This document shows positions 16,986 through 26,117 of a stretch of DNA of 64,000 bases, in pieces; positions within the stretch are counted from its first letter, which is position 1, and every line of letters begins with the position of its first letter. The notes beneath the pieces are model-generated. The model did not search any database. It saw nothing but the letters and a program-made list of their open reading frames with translations, and was not told the origin of the DNA. The translations under genes and the position numbers were made by a program. This stretch comes from Caballeronia sp. M1242 (GTDB lineage Bacteria; Pseudomonadota; Gammaproteobacteria; Burkholderiales; Burkholderiaceae): NCBI RefSeq assembly GCF_017220215.1, contig NZ_CP071131.1, positions 372,001-436,000 on the forward strand, read 5' to 3'.

Positions 16986-17140
16986 TGCTTCCATGGCGTC
17001 GTCTGCGCATGAGCGACTCCGCCCACGATAAAACGGCATCGCGTGACCTATTGGCACGGCTGCTGCTCTGAGGCGTTCGACTGTCGTTCTTCCAACCGTT
17101 GTTCCTGACATCGCCCTATGCGTCGACGAGGAGGCTCCGA

Positions 17141-18142
17141 ATGCCAAAGGTAGTCGTAATCACAGGCGCGGGTGCCGGCGTAGGTCGCGCGACCGTAGAT
17201 GAATTTGCGCGGCAAGGCTACGACGTCGCCCTTCTCTCACGCGACGCCGAGCGGCTGGAGCGGGCGGCATCGCAAGTCCGCGAGACCTACGGCGTGCGCG
17301 CGCTGCCCATTCCGACGGATGTAGCGGATGCGCAGGCGGTTGAGCGCGCGGCATCGCATGTCGAAGAGACACTGGGACCGATCGAAGTTTGGGTGAACGT
17401 CGCGATGGCGACCGCATTCGCGCCGGTCTCCGAACTCACTGCAGAAGAGATCGAGCGCGGCACGAAGGTCACCTATCTCGGGCAGGTCCACGGCATGATG
17501 GCCGCCCTCGCGCGCATGCGCACGCGCAATCGCGGCGCCATCGTGAATGTCGGCTCCGCGTTGGGCTACCGCTCGGTGCCGCTGCAGTCCGTATATTGCG
17601 GCGCGAAGTTCGCCATTCGCGGCTTCACGGACTCGCTTCGCTCCGAGATCATTCATGACCGGCTGAAGATCCATCTCACGATGGTCGCGCTGCCCGCTCT
17701 GAACACGCCTCAGTTCGACTGGGCGCTCAACAAAATGGGGAAGCGCGCGCGACCGGTCGCGCCGATTTTCGAACCGGAGGTCGCCGCGCGCGCCATCTAC
17801 TTCGCCGCGACTCACCGCCGGCGCGAGGTGTGGGTGGGATTTTCGAGCGTCAAGGCAATTCTTGCAAATCGCATCGCGCCTAATCTGATCGACCGCTATC
17901 TGGCGCGCAGCGGTTATAGCGGGCAGCTTACCGACGAACCGCTCCCGCATGACGCGCCGAGCAATCTGTTCGAGCCTGTTCCCGGCGATTACAGCGCCCA
18001 CGGGCGCTTCGACGACGAATCGCGGCAACGCAGCGTCGAATTGTTCACCGATCGTCACCGCGCGTTGTTGTGGGGACTGGCGGGCATCGGCACCGTCAGT
18101 TTATTCGGACTTCTATCTAAACGATGGAGCGGGCGGCGGTGA
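17141..18142 (+). CDS. short-chain dehydrogenase/reductase with C-terminal extension
   Basis: A 333-residue SDR. The cofactor motif TGAGAGVG lies near residue 7, the catalytic Ser in VGSALGY and Tyr/Lys in YCGAK. The usual NNAG is VNVA. After the catalytic domain comes an extension of about 90 residues ending in a hydrophobic helix (LLWGLAGIGTVSLFGLLSKR), which may anchor it to the membrane. The ATG at 17141 is preceded by GAGGAG. It overlaps the GH15 start by four bases (GTGA), so the two are translationally coupled. Confidence 0.85.
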   Translation: MPKVVVITGAGAGVGRATVDEFARQGYDVALLSRDAERLERAASQVRETYGVRALPIPTDVADAQAVERAASHVEETLGPIEVWVNVAMATAFAPVSELTAEEIERGTKVTYLGQVHGMMAALARMRTRNRGAIVNVGSALGYRSVPLQSVYCGAKFAIRGFTDSLRSEIIHDRLKIHLTMVALPALNTPQFDWALNKMGKRARPVAPIFEPEVAARAIYFAATHRRREVWVGFSSVKAILANRIAPNLIDRYLARSGYSGQLTDEPLPHDAPSNLFEPVPGDYSAHGRFDDESRQRSVELFTDRHRALLWGLAGIGTVSLFGLLSKRWSGRR

Positions 18143-19914
18143 GCCGGCCCATCGAAGACTATGCGCTGCTGGGCGACGGCCAGACCGCAGCGCTCCTGAG
18201 CCGCGATGGCTCCATCGACTGGCTATGCTGGCCACGCTTCGACGACGACGCGTGCTTCGCCGCGCTGCTCGGCACGGCCGACAACGGATGCTGGTCGCTT
18301 GCGCCTGCGGGCAGCATAGAGCATAGAGCGCGACGCTATCAGGAAGACACGCTCATCATGGAGACAGACTTCGAACTGCGCGACGGCGCCGTTCGCCTGA
18401 TCGACTTCATGCCTGTGGGCGAAGCATCGAGTTCCATGGTGCGCATGGTCGTGGGCCTGCGCGGCGTCGTGCAGATGAACATGAACCTCTGCCTGCGCTT
18501 TAACTATGGCGCGCTGCGTCCGTGGAGCGATTGCGTCGACGGCGCGTTTCATTCGTGCATAGGACCTGACCGCGTCGTGCTGCGAGCGGACATCGCGCTG
18601 ACGATGGACAAAGGCACCGCGCAGGCGTCATTTGCCGTGCATGCCGGCGAATCCGTCACCTTCGCGTTGAGCTATGGCGCGCCGAACGAGACGCCGCCCC
18701 CGCCCGTGGACGCGCAAGCCGCATTGCGACGCACGCAGCAGTTCTGGCGCGACTGGATAGACCGCTTCGATAACGGCAGAACGGCCTGGCCGGAAGCCGT
18801 CAGGCGCTCGCTGCTGACGCTCAGGGCGCTCACGCACGGCCGCACCGGCGCGATCGTCGCCGCGCCCACGACGTCACTGCCCGAGGCGCCGGGCGGCCGG
18901 ATGAATTGGGACTACCGTTACGGGTGGCTGCGCGATACGAGCTTCGCCATGGTCGCCTTGCTGAACGCGGGCTTCAACGACGAAGCGAGTGCATGGCGCG
19001 ACTGGCTGCTGCGTTCGATCGGCGCGTCGCCGGAGCATATCCGCATCATGTATCGCGTCGATGGCGGGCGTCACCTGTCCGAATGGAACGTGGACTGGCT
19101 GCCGGGCCACCGCTATGCACTGCCCGTGCGCGTGGGCAACGCTGCGGCGCATCAGCATCAGGTCGATGTCCTCGGCGAGATCATCGACTGTCTCGACGTA
19201 GGCCGGCGCGGCGGGCTCAAGCCTGCGAGCAGCGAGAACTTCGTCGAGACGCGCATCGTCGAGCATCTGGAACAGGTCTGGAATACGCCGGGCTCGGGTA
19301 TCTGGGAGTCTCGATCCACGCCGCGCCACTACACCTATTCACGCGTCATGGTATGGGTAGCGCTCGATCGCTTCGTGAAGAACCGGTCGGGCGACGCCGC
19401 GTGCGCCGCGCTCGTCGAACGCGTTGCCTTGCTGCGAGAGACGGTCCGCGAGGAGGTCTGTCGCGAGGGATGGAACGAAGGCATGGGCAGTTTTACGCAA
19501 TACTACGGCGCGGACGGACTGGACGCCAGCCTGCTGTTGATGCCGCTCGTCGGCTTTCTGCCCGCCGACGAGCCGCGCATGGCATCGACCATTGAAACAA
19601 TACGCCGCGAATTGAGCGAGAACGGACTCATCCGACGCCGCAAGAAGCGGCCCGAAGGTCCGAACGAAGGCACCTTTCTCGCGTGCTCGTGCTGGATGGC
19701 CGACTGCCTGCAAATGCAGGGACGCACTGACGAGGCCCGGCAGCAGTTCGAACGCGTGCTTGCCGTGGCCAACGACCTCGGCCTGCTCTCGGAGCAATAC
19801 AACGCGGAGCGCCGCGAGCTGGCCGGCAACTTTCCGCAGACGCTCACGCATCTCGCTGTCATCAACACCGCGCTCGGGCTATGTGGGCCAACGATACAGC
19901 GGGGAGGCGGCTGA
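18139..19914 (+). CDS. glycoside hydrolase family 15 protein (glucoamylase/trehalase-like)
   Basis: A 591-residue protein with the N-terminal beta domain (SRPIEDYALLGDGQTAALLS) and catalytic alpha-barrel of GH15. Signature stretches are WDYRYGWLRDTSF, SFTQYYGADGLDASLLLMPL and EGTFLACSCWMADCL. I prefer the GTG at 18139, which overlaps the SDR stop by four bases, because family members typically begin with SRPIEDYAL; an ATG at 18124 would add five residues. Members hydrolyse glucans or trehalose. No signal peptide is seen, so it is probably cytoplasmic. Confidence 0.88.
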   Translation: MSRPIEDYALLGDGQTAALLSRDGSIDWLCWPRFDDDACFAALLGTADNGCWSLAPAGSIEHRARRYQEDTLIMETDFELRDGAVRLIDFMPVGEASSSMVRMVVGLRGVVQMNMNLCLRFNYGALRPWSDCVDGAFHSCIGPDRVVLRADIALTMDKGTAQASFAVHAGESVTFALSYGAPNETPPPPVDAQAALRRTQQFWRDWIDRFDNGRTAWPEAVRRSLLTLRALTHGRTGAIVAAPTTSLPEAPGGRMNWDYRYGWLRDTSFAMVALLNAGFNDEASAWRDWLLRSIGASPEHIRIMYRVDGGRHLSEWNVDWLPGHRYALPVRVGNAAAHQHQVDVLGEIIDCLDVGRRGGLKPASSENFVETRIVEHLEQVWNTPGSGIWESRSTPRHYTYSRVMVWVALDRFVKNRSGDAACAALVERVALLRETVREEVCREGWNEGMGSFTQYYGADGLDASLLLMPLVGFLPADEPRMASTIETIRRELSENGLIRRRKKRPEGPNEGTFLACSCWMADCLQMQGRTDEARQQFERVLAVANDLGLLSEQYNAERRELAGNFPQTLTHLAVINTALGLCGPTIQRGGG

Positions 19915-20287
19915 TCAGGACGCACCGTCCTGGAGCATGAGCGTGCGCCAGTATCGTTAGTGGTCCAAGCCGAATTCGTCTTTGCAGCATTACGCTTCGT
20001 CAGATCAAACGGCCGCCATTCGCGCCGCCAAAGGGTAAGCGCGCATTGACATGCAAGACGCTATTTACCCAATTCATTCCTTCGACGATTACCGCCGCGC
20101 CGCCTCCAACTACTTAGCCATCCGTAATTCAGCTAACGAATAGGCATCCGGTTTAACTTACCGATTCAGCGCGTCGCCTTTGTGTGGAATCACACACATA
20201 CAAAACGATTAGGGATACGACGGTTTTTCCAATGCCCTAATGTCTCCTTGCGGCGACCCGACGCCGTCCGTGGACAGAGGAGCACAC
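19915..20287. promoter_or_regulatory. intergenic region upstream of the multicopper oxidase
   Basis: These 373 bases are visibly AT-richer than the neighbouring genes. A perfect TGTGTG-gaat-CACACA inverted repeat lies at 20181-20196, about 90 bases before the multicopper oxidase start, and could be an operator. A TTGACA at about 20046 has no convincing -10 partner at normal spacing. No gene is evident. Confidence 0.35.
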
Positions 20288-22582
20288 ATGAAAACGTCGC
20301 TGAAAGAGATCGGCGCTGCATTGCGCGCGTTGCTTGTCATGCTGGTCCTGGCACCTGCGCTGTCTTTCGCGCAGAGCACGCTGACCGCGCGATCCTTCAC
20401 CGATGTAGACGACACCGCCGATGCCGCCGCCGGCAATTCGGCCGTATCCACAGCCGGAAGTCTCGCCTCGCTGTTGCAGCGGCTGCAATGCGCCTCGGGG
20501 CTGAATCCGTCAGGCAACTCGGCGACCGTCTCGCTCACGGCGAAGATGACGTCCTATAAGATCTACAACCCATCCACGAACGTATTCGATACCGTCAACA
20601 TGCGTTCGTACAACGGCTGTCCATCGGGCCCGACCATCAGCATCAAGCCGGGCGCCACGCTGAAGTTGAACTTCACGAACAATCTTCCGCTGAATCCGAA
20701 CGACGCGACCTGCCCCAGCCAGCCCGATCACGTCACGCCGCATTGCTTCAACAACACGAACATCCACACGCACGGGCTGCACGTATCGCCGTCCGGTAAT
20801 GCCGACAACGTGCTGATCACCGTGCCGCCGAGCGGCGGAAAGTCCACGAGCGACAGCACGCATCACTACGTCTACGAGATTCCGTCGAACCATCCGTCGG
20901 GCACCTTCTGGTATCACTCGCATCTGCACGGGTCCACCGCCATCGACGTGGCGAGCGGCATGGCGGGCGTGCTTATCGTGCGTGGCTCGCGTCAGGCGCG
21001 CGCCGGCGTCGCGAACGGCAGCGCGGACATCGATACGATCCTCAAACGCAGGACATTCGGCTTGCCGCTGACCGAGCATGTCATGCTCTTCCAGCAGATC
21101 GAATACGCATGCTTTAGCGATGCAACTTCCACCGTGCCGCTGCTCGACTCGACCACGGGCGAGTGGATCTGCCCATCGGGCAAAGTAGGCGAGATCCGGG
21201 GGTATAACAATCAGTTAGGGTTCGTTCCCGATACGCGGACGGGGGCGCCCGCCGGCGCGGTGAATTCGTCGTGGATCATCTCTGGACGCTATACGCAGAT
21301 CAACGGCGTGGTGCAGCCCATCTTTCCGAGCGCGATCGGCTTCGTGCCGGCCGGCGACATCCGGCGTCTGCGCATGGTGCACGGCGGCAACCGCGACACC
21401 ATCAACGTGAAGATCGTGCGGGCGAACCTGTCGGCGCTCGGCCTCGCCGATTCACAATCGCTCAGCACCGCGCAGGTGAACACGGCGACCAACGCCGCGA
21501 CGTCCGCACTGGCGAACGACCGCACGAAGTCTTCGCAAGTCGTCACGCTCGACGCGCTGTGCAGCGGCGAGACGGTGAAGCAACTGGAGTTCGCGGAAGA
21601 CGGCATCACCATGCAGACGATGGTGGAGAAAGACGTCAACTCGATGAACCCGGGTTATCGAAGCGACGTGCTGGTGGCGTTCCCGTCGCCTGGCTTGTAC
21701 TGCATCCTCGACGAAGCGGCATCTGCTTCCGCCACTATCAACTTCCGCGCTGGCGCAAGCAAGGTCAAGGACCGCCGGCTGTTGTCGTTCGCACGAGTGG
21801 GCCCCGGCATGAACATTCCCAATACGACCGTGGGCAGCCATTCGAAGTACTGGCAGTTCATCCGCGATCAACTGGTGGCCGCCAATCCTTCGCTCGCGCA
21901 ACCCGCGAGGTCCGATCTCCAGTCGCTCAGCCTGCGCGCTTTCGCGCCGACCGTGCCCGTCGACGGCCCCATCAAGCAGACGGTCAATCAGCAATTCCAG
22001 ATCAATCTGCCGACGGGACCGAATCAGCCGCTGACTTTTCAGATCGAAGGCGCGTCGTATGATCCGTCCGTTATACGCGTGACCGGCACGCTGGGCACCG
22101 TTGATCAGTGGAACGTGTCCGCCTCAAACTTCGCGACGCACGTGTTCCATATCCATACGAACCCGTTCAAGATCATGGACATCAAGAACGCGGCGAATCA
22201 TTCGATCTTCGACGGTTCGGGCAACTGCACGCAGGAGGAACTGGCAACCGGCGACACGGAGTACTGCAACCTGCAAGGCGTGATACGCGACACGCTCTTC
22301 ATCAAGGCGGGTTACACGCTGCAAATGCGCACGGCTTATGAGGACTTCACCGGCGAATTCGTGATGCACTGCCATATCCTCGATCACGAAGACCGCGGCA
22401 TGATGGAGAACGTGGCCGTGGTATCGCCGACGACTGCATGGCTGCAGCGCTTGACGTCACCGGTCACGGCGATGAAGGCGAGCACGACCCGATGGCTCGC
22501 CCGGCTTCGCGGAGAGGACGAAACGAAGCTCGCGCTTGCGGCATCGTTATGTTCTGCTAAGGACTTTGGGAGAGGTCAGTAA
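20288..22582 (+). CDS. exported multicopper oxidase (laccase-like)
   Basis: A 764-residue protein with a Sec signal peptide (core about 11-25, cleavage near SFA-Q). All four copper motifs are present: HTHG (160-163), HSH (210-212), HVFHIH (about 618) and HCHILDHEDRGMM (about 692-704). The last supplies the type 1 Cys and a Met axial ligand. It is longer than most bacterial laccases because of inserts between the second and third motifs. Its substrate could be phenols, Mn(II) or another metal. GAGGAG lies five bases before the ATG, and the gene converges with the ABC operon. Confidence 0.9.
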   Translation: MKTSLKEIGAALRALLVMLVLAPALSFAQSTLTARSFTDVDDTADAAAGNSAVSTAGSLASLLQRLQCASGLNPSGNSATVSLTAKMTSYKIYNPSTNVFDTVNMRSYNGCPSGPTISIKPGATLKLNFTNNLPLNPNDATCPSQPDHVTPHCFNNTNIHTHGLHVSPSGNADNVLITVPPSGGKSTSDSTHHYVYEIPSNHPSGTFWYHSHLHGSTAIDVASGMAGVLIVRGSRQARAGVANGSADIDTILKRRTFGLPLTEHVMLFQQIEYACFSDATSTVPLLDSTTGEWICPSGKVGEIRGYNNQLGFVPDTRTGAPAGAVNSSWIISGRYTQINGVVQPIFPSAIGFVPAGDIRRLRMVHGGNRDTINVKIVRANLSALGLADSQSLSTAQVNTATNAATSALANDRTKSSQVVTLDALCSGETVKQLEFAEDGITMQTMVEKDVNSMNPGYRSDVLVAFPSPGLYCILDEAASASATINFRAGASKVKDRRLLSFARVGPGMNIPNTTVGSHSKYWQFIRDQLVAANPSLAQPARSDLQSLSLRAFAPTVPVDGPIKQTVNQQFQINLPTGPNQPLTFQIEGASYDPSVIRVTGTLGTVDQWNVSASNFATHVFHIHTNPFKIMDIKNAANHSIFDGSGNCTQEELATGDTEYCNLQGVIRDTLFIKAGYTLQMRTAYEDFTGEFVMHCHILDHEDRGMMENVAVVSPTTAWLQRLTSPVTAMKASTTRWLARLRGEDETKLALAASLCSAKDFGRGQ

Positions 22583-22599
22583 CGGCGCACACATCGCGG

Positions 22600-23559
22600 T
22601 CAAGCCTGCGCGCGACGCAGCATGCCTTTGAACGACCACTTGTTGAGCGCGAGAAACGCGAGCAGCGTCGCCCCGAAGATGCACTGCCGCCCTGCTTCGC
22701 CGATCTGCAGCGCGGTCAAGAGACTCGTGAGCGCGGTGAGCAGCAGCGCGGCCATCGCCACCGCGATGTAGTCGCCGCGTCCGCCTGCGAGCGACACGCC
22801 GCCGATCACCGCGACGACCACGCTCGGCAGCACATACGTGGTGCCGAGCCCGAGAAACGCCTGACCGACATAGCCGACCAGCAGCACGCCCGTCAGGGCC
22901 GCGATGACGCCGCTCGCCGTATAGACCGCGATGCGAATGGCACGCACGCGCGTCCCGGCGATGGCCGCCGCCGTCGGGTTCGCGCCGCTCGCGAGTAGCC
23001 GTCGCCCCCACGCGGAATGATCGAGGAAGCGCCACACGAGCGCGCCGGCCACGAGCCAGATCAGCGCGACGGTCGGCACGCCCGCGAGCGCTCTGCCGGA
23101 AAGCGCCGCGAGCGCCGGACTCGCCGCCGTGTTCACATGCATCACCGATGACCACACGATCAGGCCGCCATCCACGAGACTCGCCATCGCGAGCGTCATG
23201 ACGAGCGGTGGTATCCGCAAGAGCGTGATGCCGACGCCGTTCACCGCGCCCACCAGCGCGCCGCTCGCCGCAGCAACGGCAAAGGCCGCGCCCAGACCCG
23301 GCGACGCGGGCCCGAGCAGCGCCGCGCCGAGCATGCCGCCGAGCGTGGCCGCCGCGCCGACCGACAGGTCCAGCCCCTGTTCGCCCGCGATCATCACGAG
23401 CGATTGCGCGATGCCGAAAAGACCGAGAAACGTCGCGATCTTCAATTGATTGGCGACCTGCCCCGGACTCGCGAAACCCGGCACCGCGAACTGCCCGCCG
23501 ACGAGCACGATGATCGCGAGCGCGAGCAGGAAGAGGCGGCGCGATTGCGTATTCATCAT
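22600..23559 (-). CDS. sugar-type ABC transporter permease 2 (RbsC-like)
   Basis: A 319-residue, roughly ten-helix membrane protein of the ribose/xylose permease family. The coupling-loop region reads LASGANPTAAAIAGTRVRAIR, and GGVSLAGGRGDY is diagnostic of the family. The start at 23559 (MM) overlaps the preceding stop by one base and has AAGGAG six bases upstream. It probably pairs with the permease encoded immediately before it; a heteromeric permease is less usual than the RbsC homodimer. Confidence 0.85.
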   Translation of the reverse strand: MMNTQSRRLFLLALAIIVLVGGQFAVPGFASPGQVANQLKIATFLGLFGIAQSLVMIAGEQGLDLSVGAAATLGGMLGAALLGPASPGLGAAFAVAAASGALVGAVNGVGITLLRIPPLVMTLAMASLVDGGLIVWSSVMHVNTAASPALAALSGRALAGVPTVALIWLVAGALVWRFLDHSAWGRRLLASGANPTAAAIAGTRVRAIRIAVYTASGVIAALTGVLLVGYVGQAFLGLGTTYVLPSVVVAVIGGVSLAGGRGDYIAVAMAALLLTALTSLLTALQIGEAGRQCIFGATLLAFLALNKWSFKGMLRRAQA

Positions 23560-24566
23560 CAAGCTCTCCTTTTCGCGCCGACGAACGTGAAGCCGAGCGC
23601 GATCACGATCACCGCGCCCTTGAACACTTCCTGATAGTTGCTCGGAATGCCCGCGAAGTAGACGACGTTGCCGATCAGCGCGAGCACGAGCGAGCCGCAG
23701 ATCGCGCCGAGCATGGCGCCGCGGCCGCCCGCGAGCGAGATGCCGCCGATCACCACGGCCGCCACCGAGTTCAGCGTGTACGGCAGGCCGAGGCGCGCAT
23801 CGCCGGATGCAGTCTGCGCCGAGAGGCACACCGCCGCCGCGAATACGAACAGCCACGCGAGCATGTAGCCGAGCAGCTTGACGAGCCGCACGTCGACGCC
23901 GACCTTGAACATGGCGTCGGCGTTGCTGCCGGTTGCAATCAGCCGCCGCCCGAAACGGTGCCGTTGCAGCACGGCCCAGATCACGACAGCCGCAAGCACG
24001 GGCAGCGCCGCGACCGGCACCACGCCGATGCGCGCCGCGAACCATTCGCCGAGCGCCTCCGGAACGGTGCCGCCCGGCTGCGGCATCAAGAGCAGCGCGC
24101 AGCCGAACCACACCGCGCCTGTCGCAAAGGTGGCGATGAGCGCGCTCTGCTTCGCATAGCCGACGAGAAAGCCGTTGCACGCACCGGCCGCGAGCGCGGC
24201 GACCAATGCAGCGAGACACGTCGCGCCCGTGCCCCAGCCCATGAGACCGGGCGCGGCGGCGAGCACGCAATTGACGAGCGAAATGCCCGCGCCCACCGAC
24301 AAATCCAGCTCGCCCATCAACACGACGACCGCCTGCGCCATGCAGACGAGAATCACCGGCGCGGCGTTCTGCATATTGCTCGCGAGCGAATCGAGCGTCA
24401 TAAAGTCGGGCTGAAGCCATGCATTGCACACGATCACGGCCAACAGCATGACGAGCGCCGGCAATGCGCTCGCGGCGCGCGCAAGCGTCGCCTTCAGCCC
24501 CGCGCCGGTGCGTTTCATCGGCACGGCTTTCGTGCCGGGAAGCCCTTCGCTCAAGTGCGCTTTCAT
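23559..24566 (-). CDS. sugar-type ABC transporter permease 1 (RbsC-like)
   Basis: A 335-residue RbsC-like membrane protein with about ten helices. It contains ELDLSVGAGISLVNCV, IATGSNADAMFKVGVDVRLVK (coupling helix) and GGISLAGGRGAML, all standard for the family. Its ATG overlaps the ATPase stop by four bases. It shares domain layout but limited identity with permease 2, so the two are paralogues rather than a recent duplication. Confidence 0.87.
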   Translation of the reverse strand: MKAHLSEGLPGTKAVPMKRTGAGLKATLARAASALPALVMLLAVIVCNAWLQPDFMTLDSLASNMQNAAPVILVCMAQAVVVLMGELDLSVGAGISLVNCVLAAAPGLMGWGTGATCLAALVAALAAGACNGFLVGYAKQSALIATFATGAVWFGCALLLMPQPGGTVPEALGEWFAARIGVVPVAALPVLAAVVIWAVLQRHRFGRRLIATGSNADAMFKVGVDVRLVKLLGYMLAWLFVFAAAVCLSAQTASGDARLGLPYTLNSVAAVVIGGISLAGGRGAMLGAICGSLVLALIGNVVYFAGIPSNYQEVFKGAVIVIALGFTFVGAKRRA

Positions 24567-26107
24567 GCCGCGCTCCGGCCAAAGAGCGCGCTGGTCACGC
24601 GCGATTCGTTCATCTCATCTCCTTCGAGCAGCGCGACGATCCGGCCTTCGTACATGACGACGAGCCGGTCGCACACCGCAAGCAATTCTTCGGTGTCCGA
24701 AGCATGAACGAGCACCGCGGTTCCTGCCGCCGCGAGCGCGCCGATCGCTTCGTATATGTCCTTGCGGGCGATGACATCCACGCCCTTGGTCGGATCGCTG
24801 AGAAGCAGCACATCGACCTGCCGGTTCAGCCAGCGGCCGATGACGACCTTCTGCTGATTGCCGCCCGACAGATCGCGCACCGGCTGCCGCGCGTCGGTTG
24901 TCTTGATGCGCAGGCGCTTCACGACGTCGTCGACGAAGCGGCGAATCGGCGCGCGATGCAGCCGCCACGGGCTTTGCGCGAAGTTCACGCCGACCTGCGC
25001 GAGGTTGAACTCGACCGAATGATCGAGCCACAAGCCCTGACGATGCCGGTCGTTCGGCACGAGGCAGACGCCCGCCGCGATCATCTGGCGTGGCGAGCGC
25101 GGTTCGACCGTCTTCGGGCCGTCCGGTCCTGCGAGCGTCACCGTGCCGCCGTCCGGCACGCGGAAGCCGGCAAGCGCGTCGAGCAGTTCTTCCTGGCCGT
25201 GGCCCTGCAAGCCCGCGATGCCGAGAATCTCGCCACGCTTCAACTCGAGATCGACGCCGCGCAGCCGCGCGCCCGCTCGCAGGCCGCGCACCGTCATCGC
25301 GACGGATGCGCCGTTGCGCGACACGCGGTTCGTTTGCGCCGTTTCGTGCGCGTCATCGTGCAGATGCGCGGCCGCCGCGCCGCCCGCCACGCCGCCCATC
25401 AGTTCGAGCACGCGGGGCTCATCCAAGTGGCCGCGCACCGGCAACTCGCCGACCGCGCGGCCGTTGCACAGCACCATCACGCGATCGCATAGCGACTCGA
25501 TCTCAGCCATGCGATGCGAGATGAACACGACCGCCGTGCCCCGCGCCGTCAGGCCGCGCACGGCGCGCATCAGGCTATCGACTTCGGCTGCGGCGAGCGC
25601 GGCGGTCGGCTCGTCGAGAATCAGCACGCGGGGCGCGAGCGCGAGCGCCCGCGCGATCTCGACTAGTTGCTGATCCGCCGCGGTCAGGCTGCCCGCAGCG
25701 GCATCGACGTTCCAGCCCGGCCGCAGGCTTTCGAGCAATTGCAGCGCGCGATCGCGCGTGCGCGGCTGATTCAGAAAGCGCGCCGCGCGGCATAGCTCCG
25801 CGCCCAGAAACACGTTCTCCCAGACCGGCAAGTCGGGCGCGAGCCCCGGATGCTGATGCGCGATCGCGATGCCCGCCGCCCGCGCCGCTTTCGGCGAGCC
25901 CACGGCGAGCGGCGCGCCGTCGAGTTCGATGGTACCGTGGTCCGGCATCCTGTCGCCCGCGAGAATGCTGGAGAGCGTCGATTTTCCCGAGCCGTTCGCG
26001 CCGAGCAAGCCAAGCACTTCGCCCGCTTCGAGCGTCAGGCTCGCGTCGTCGAGCGCCAGCACGCCGTCGTAGCGTTTCGTGAGCCCCTTCGCGATCAATA
26101 AGGACAT
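24563..26107 (-). CDS. ABC importer ATPase with two nucleotide-binding domains (RbsA/MglA type)
   Basis: A 514-residue double-ABC protein. Domain 1 has Walker A GANGSGKST, a degenerate signature (SLTAADQQLVEIARAL) and Walker B LILDEPTAAL. Domain 2 lacks the Walker A Lys (GLQGHGQEEL) yet keeps a good signature, LSGGNQQKV. Its Walker B reads LLLSDPTKGVD, replacing the usual DE pair by SD. Composite ATPases of this family usually have one weak site; here domain 2 looks catalytically dead. It starts ten bases after the binding-protein stop. Confidence 0.9.
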   Translation of the reverse strand: MSLLIAKGLTKRYDGVLALDDASLTLEAGEVLGLLGANGSGKSTLSSILAGDRMPDHGTIELDGAPLAVGSPKAARAAGIAIAHQHPGLAPDLPVWENVFLGAELCRAARFLNQPRTRDRALQLLESLRPGWNVDAAAGSLTAADQQLVEIARALALAPRVLILDEPTAALAAAEVDSLMRAVRGLTARGTAVVFISHRMAEIESLCDRVMVLCNGRAVGELPVRGHLDEPRVLELMGGVAGGAAAAHLHDDAHETAQTNRVSRNGASVAMTVRGLRAGARLRGVDLELKRGEILGIAGLQGHGQEELLDALAGFRVPDGGTVTLAGPDGPKTVEPRSPRQMIAAGVCLVPNDRHRQGLWLDHSVEFNLAQVGVNFAQSPWRLHRAPIRRFVDDVVKRLRIKTTDARQPVRDLSGGNQQKVVIGRWLNRQVDVLLLSDPTKGVDVIARKDIYEAIGALAAAGTAVLVHASDTEELLAVCDRLVVMYEGRIVALLEGDEMNESRVTSALFGRSAA

Positions 26108-26117
26108 GGCGCCGCCG

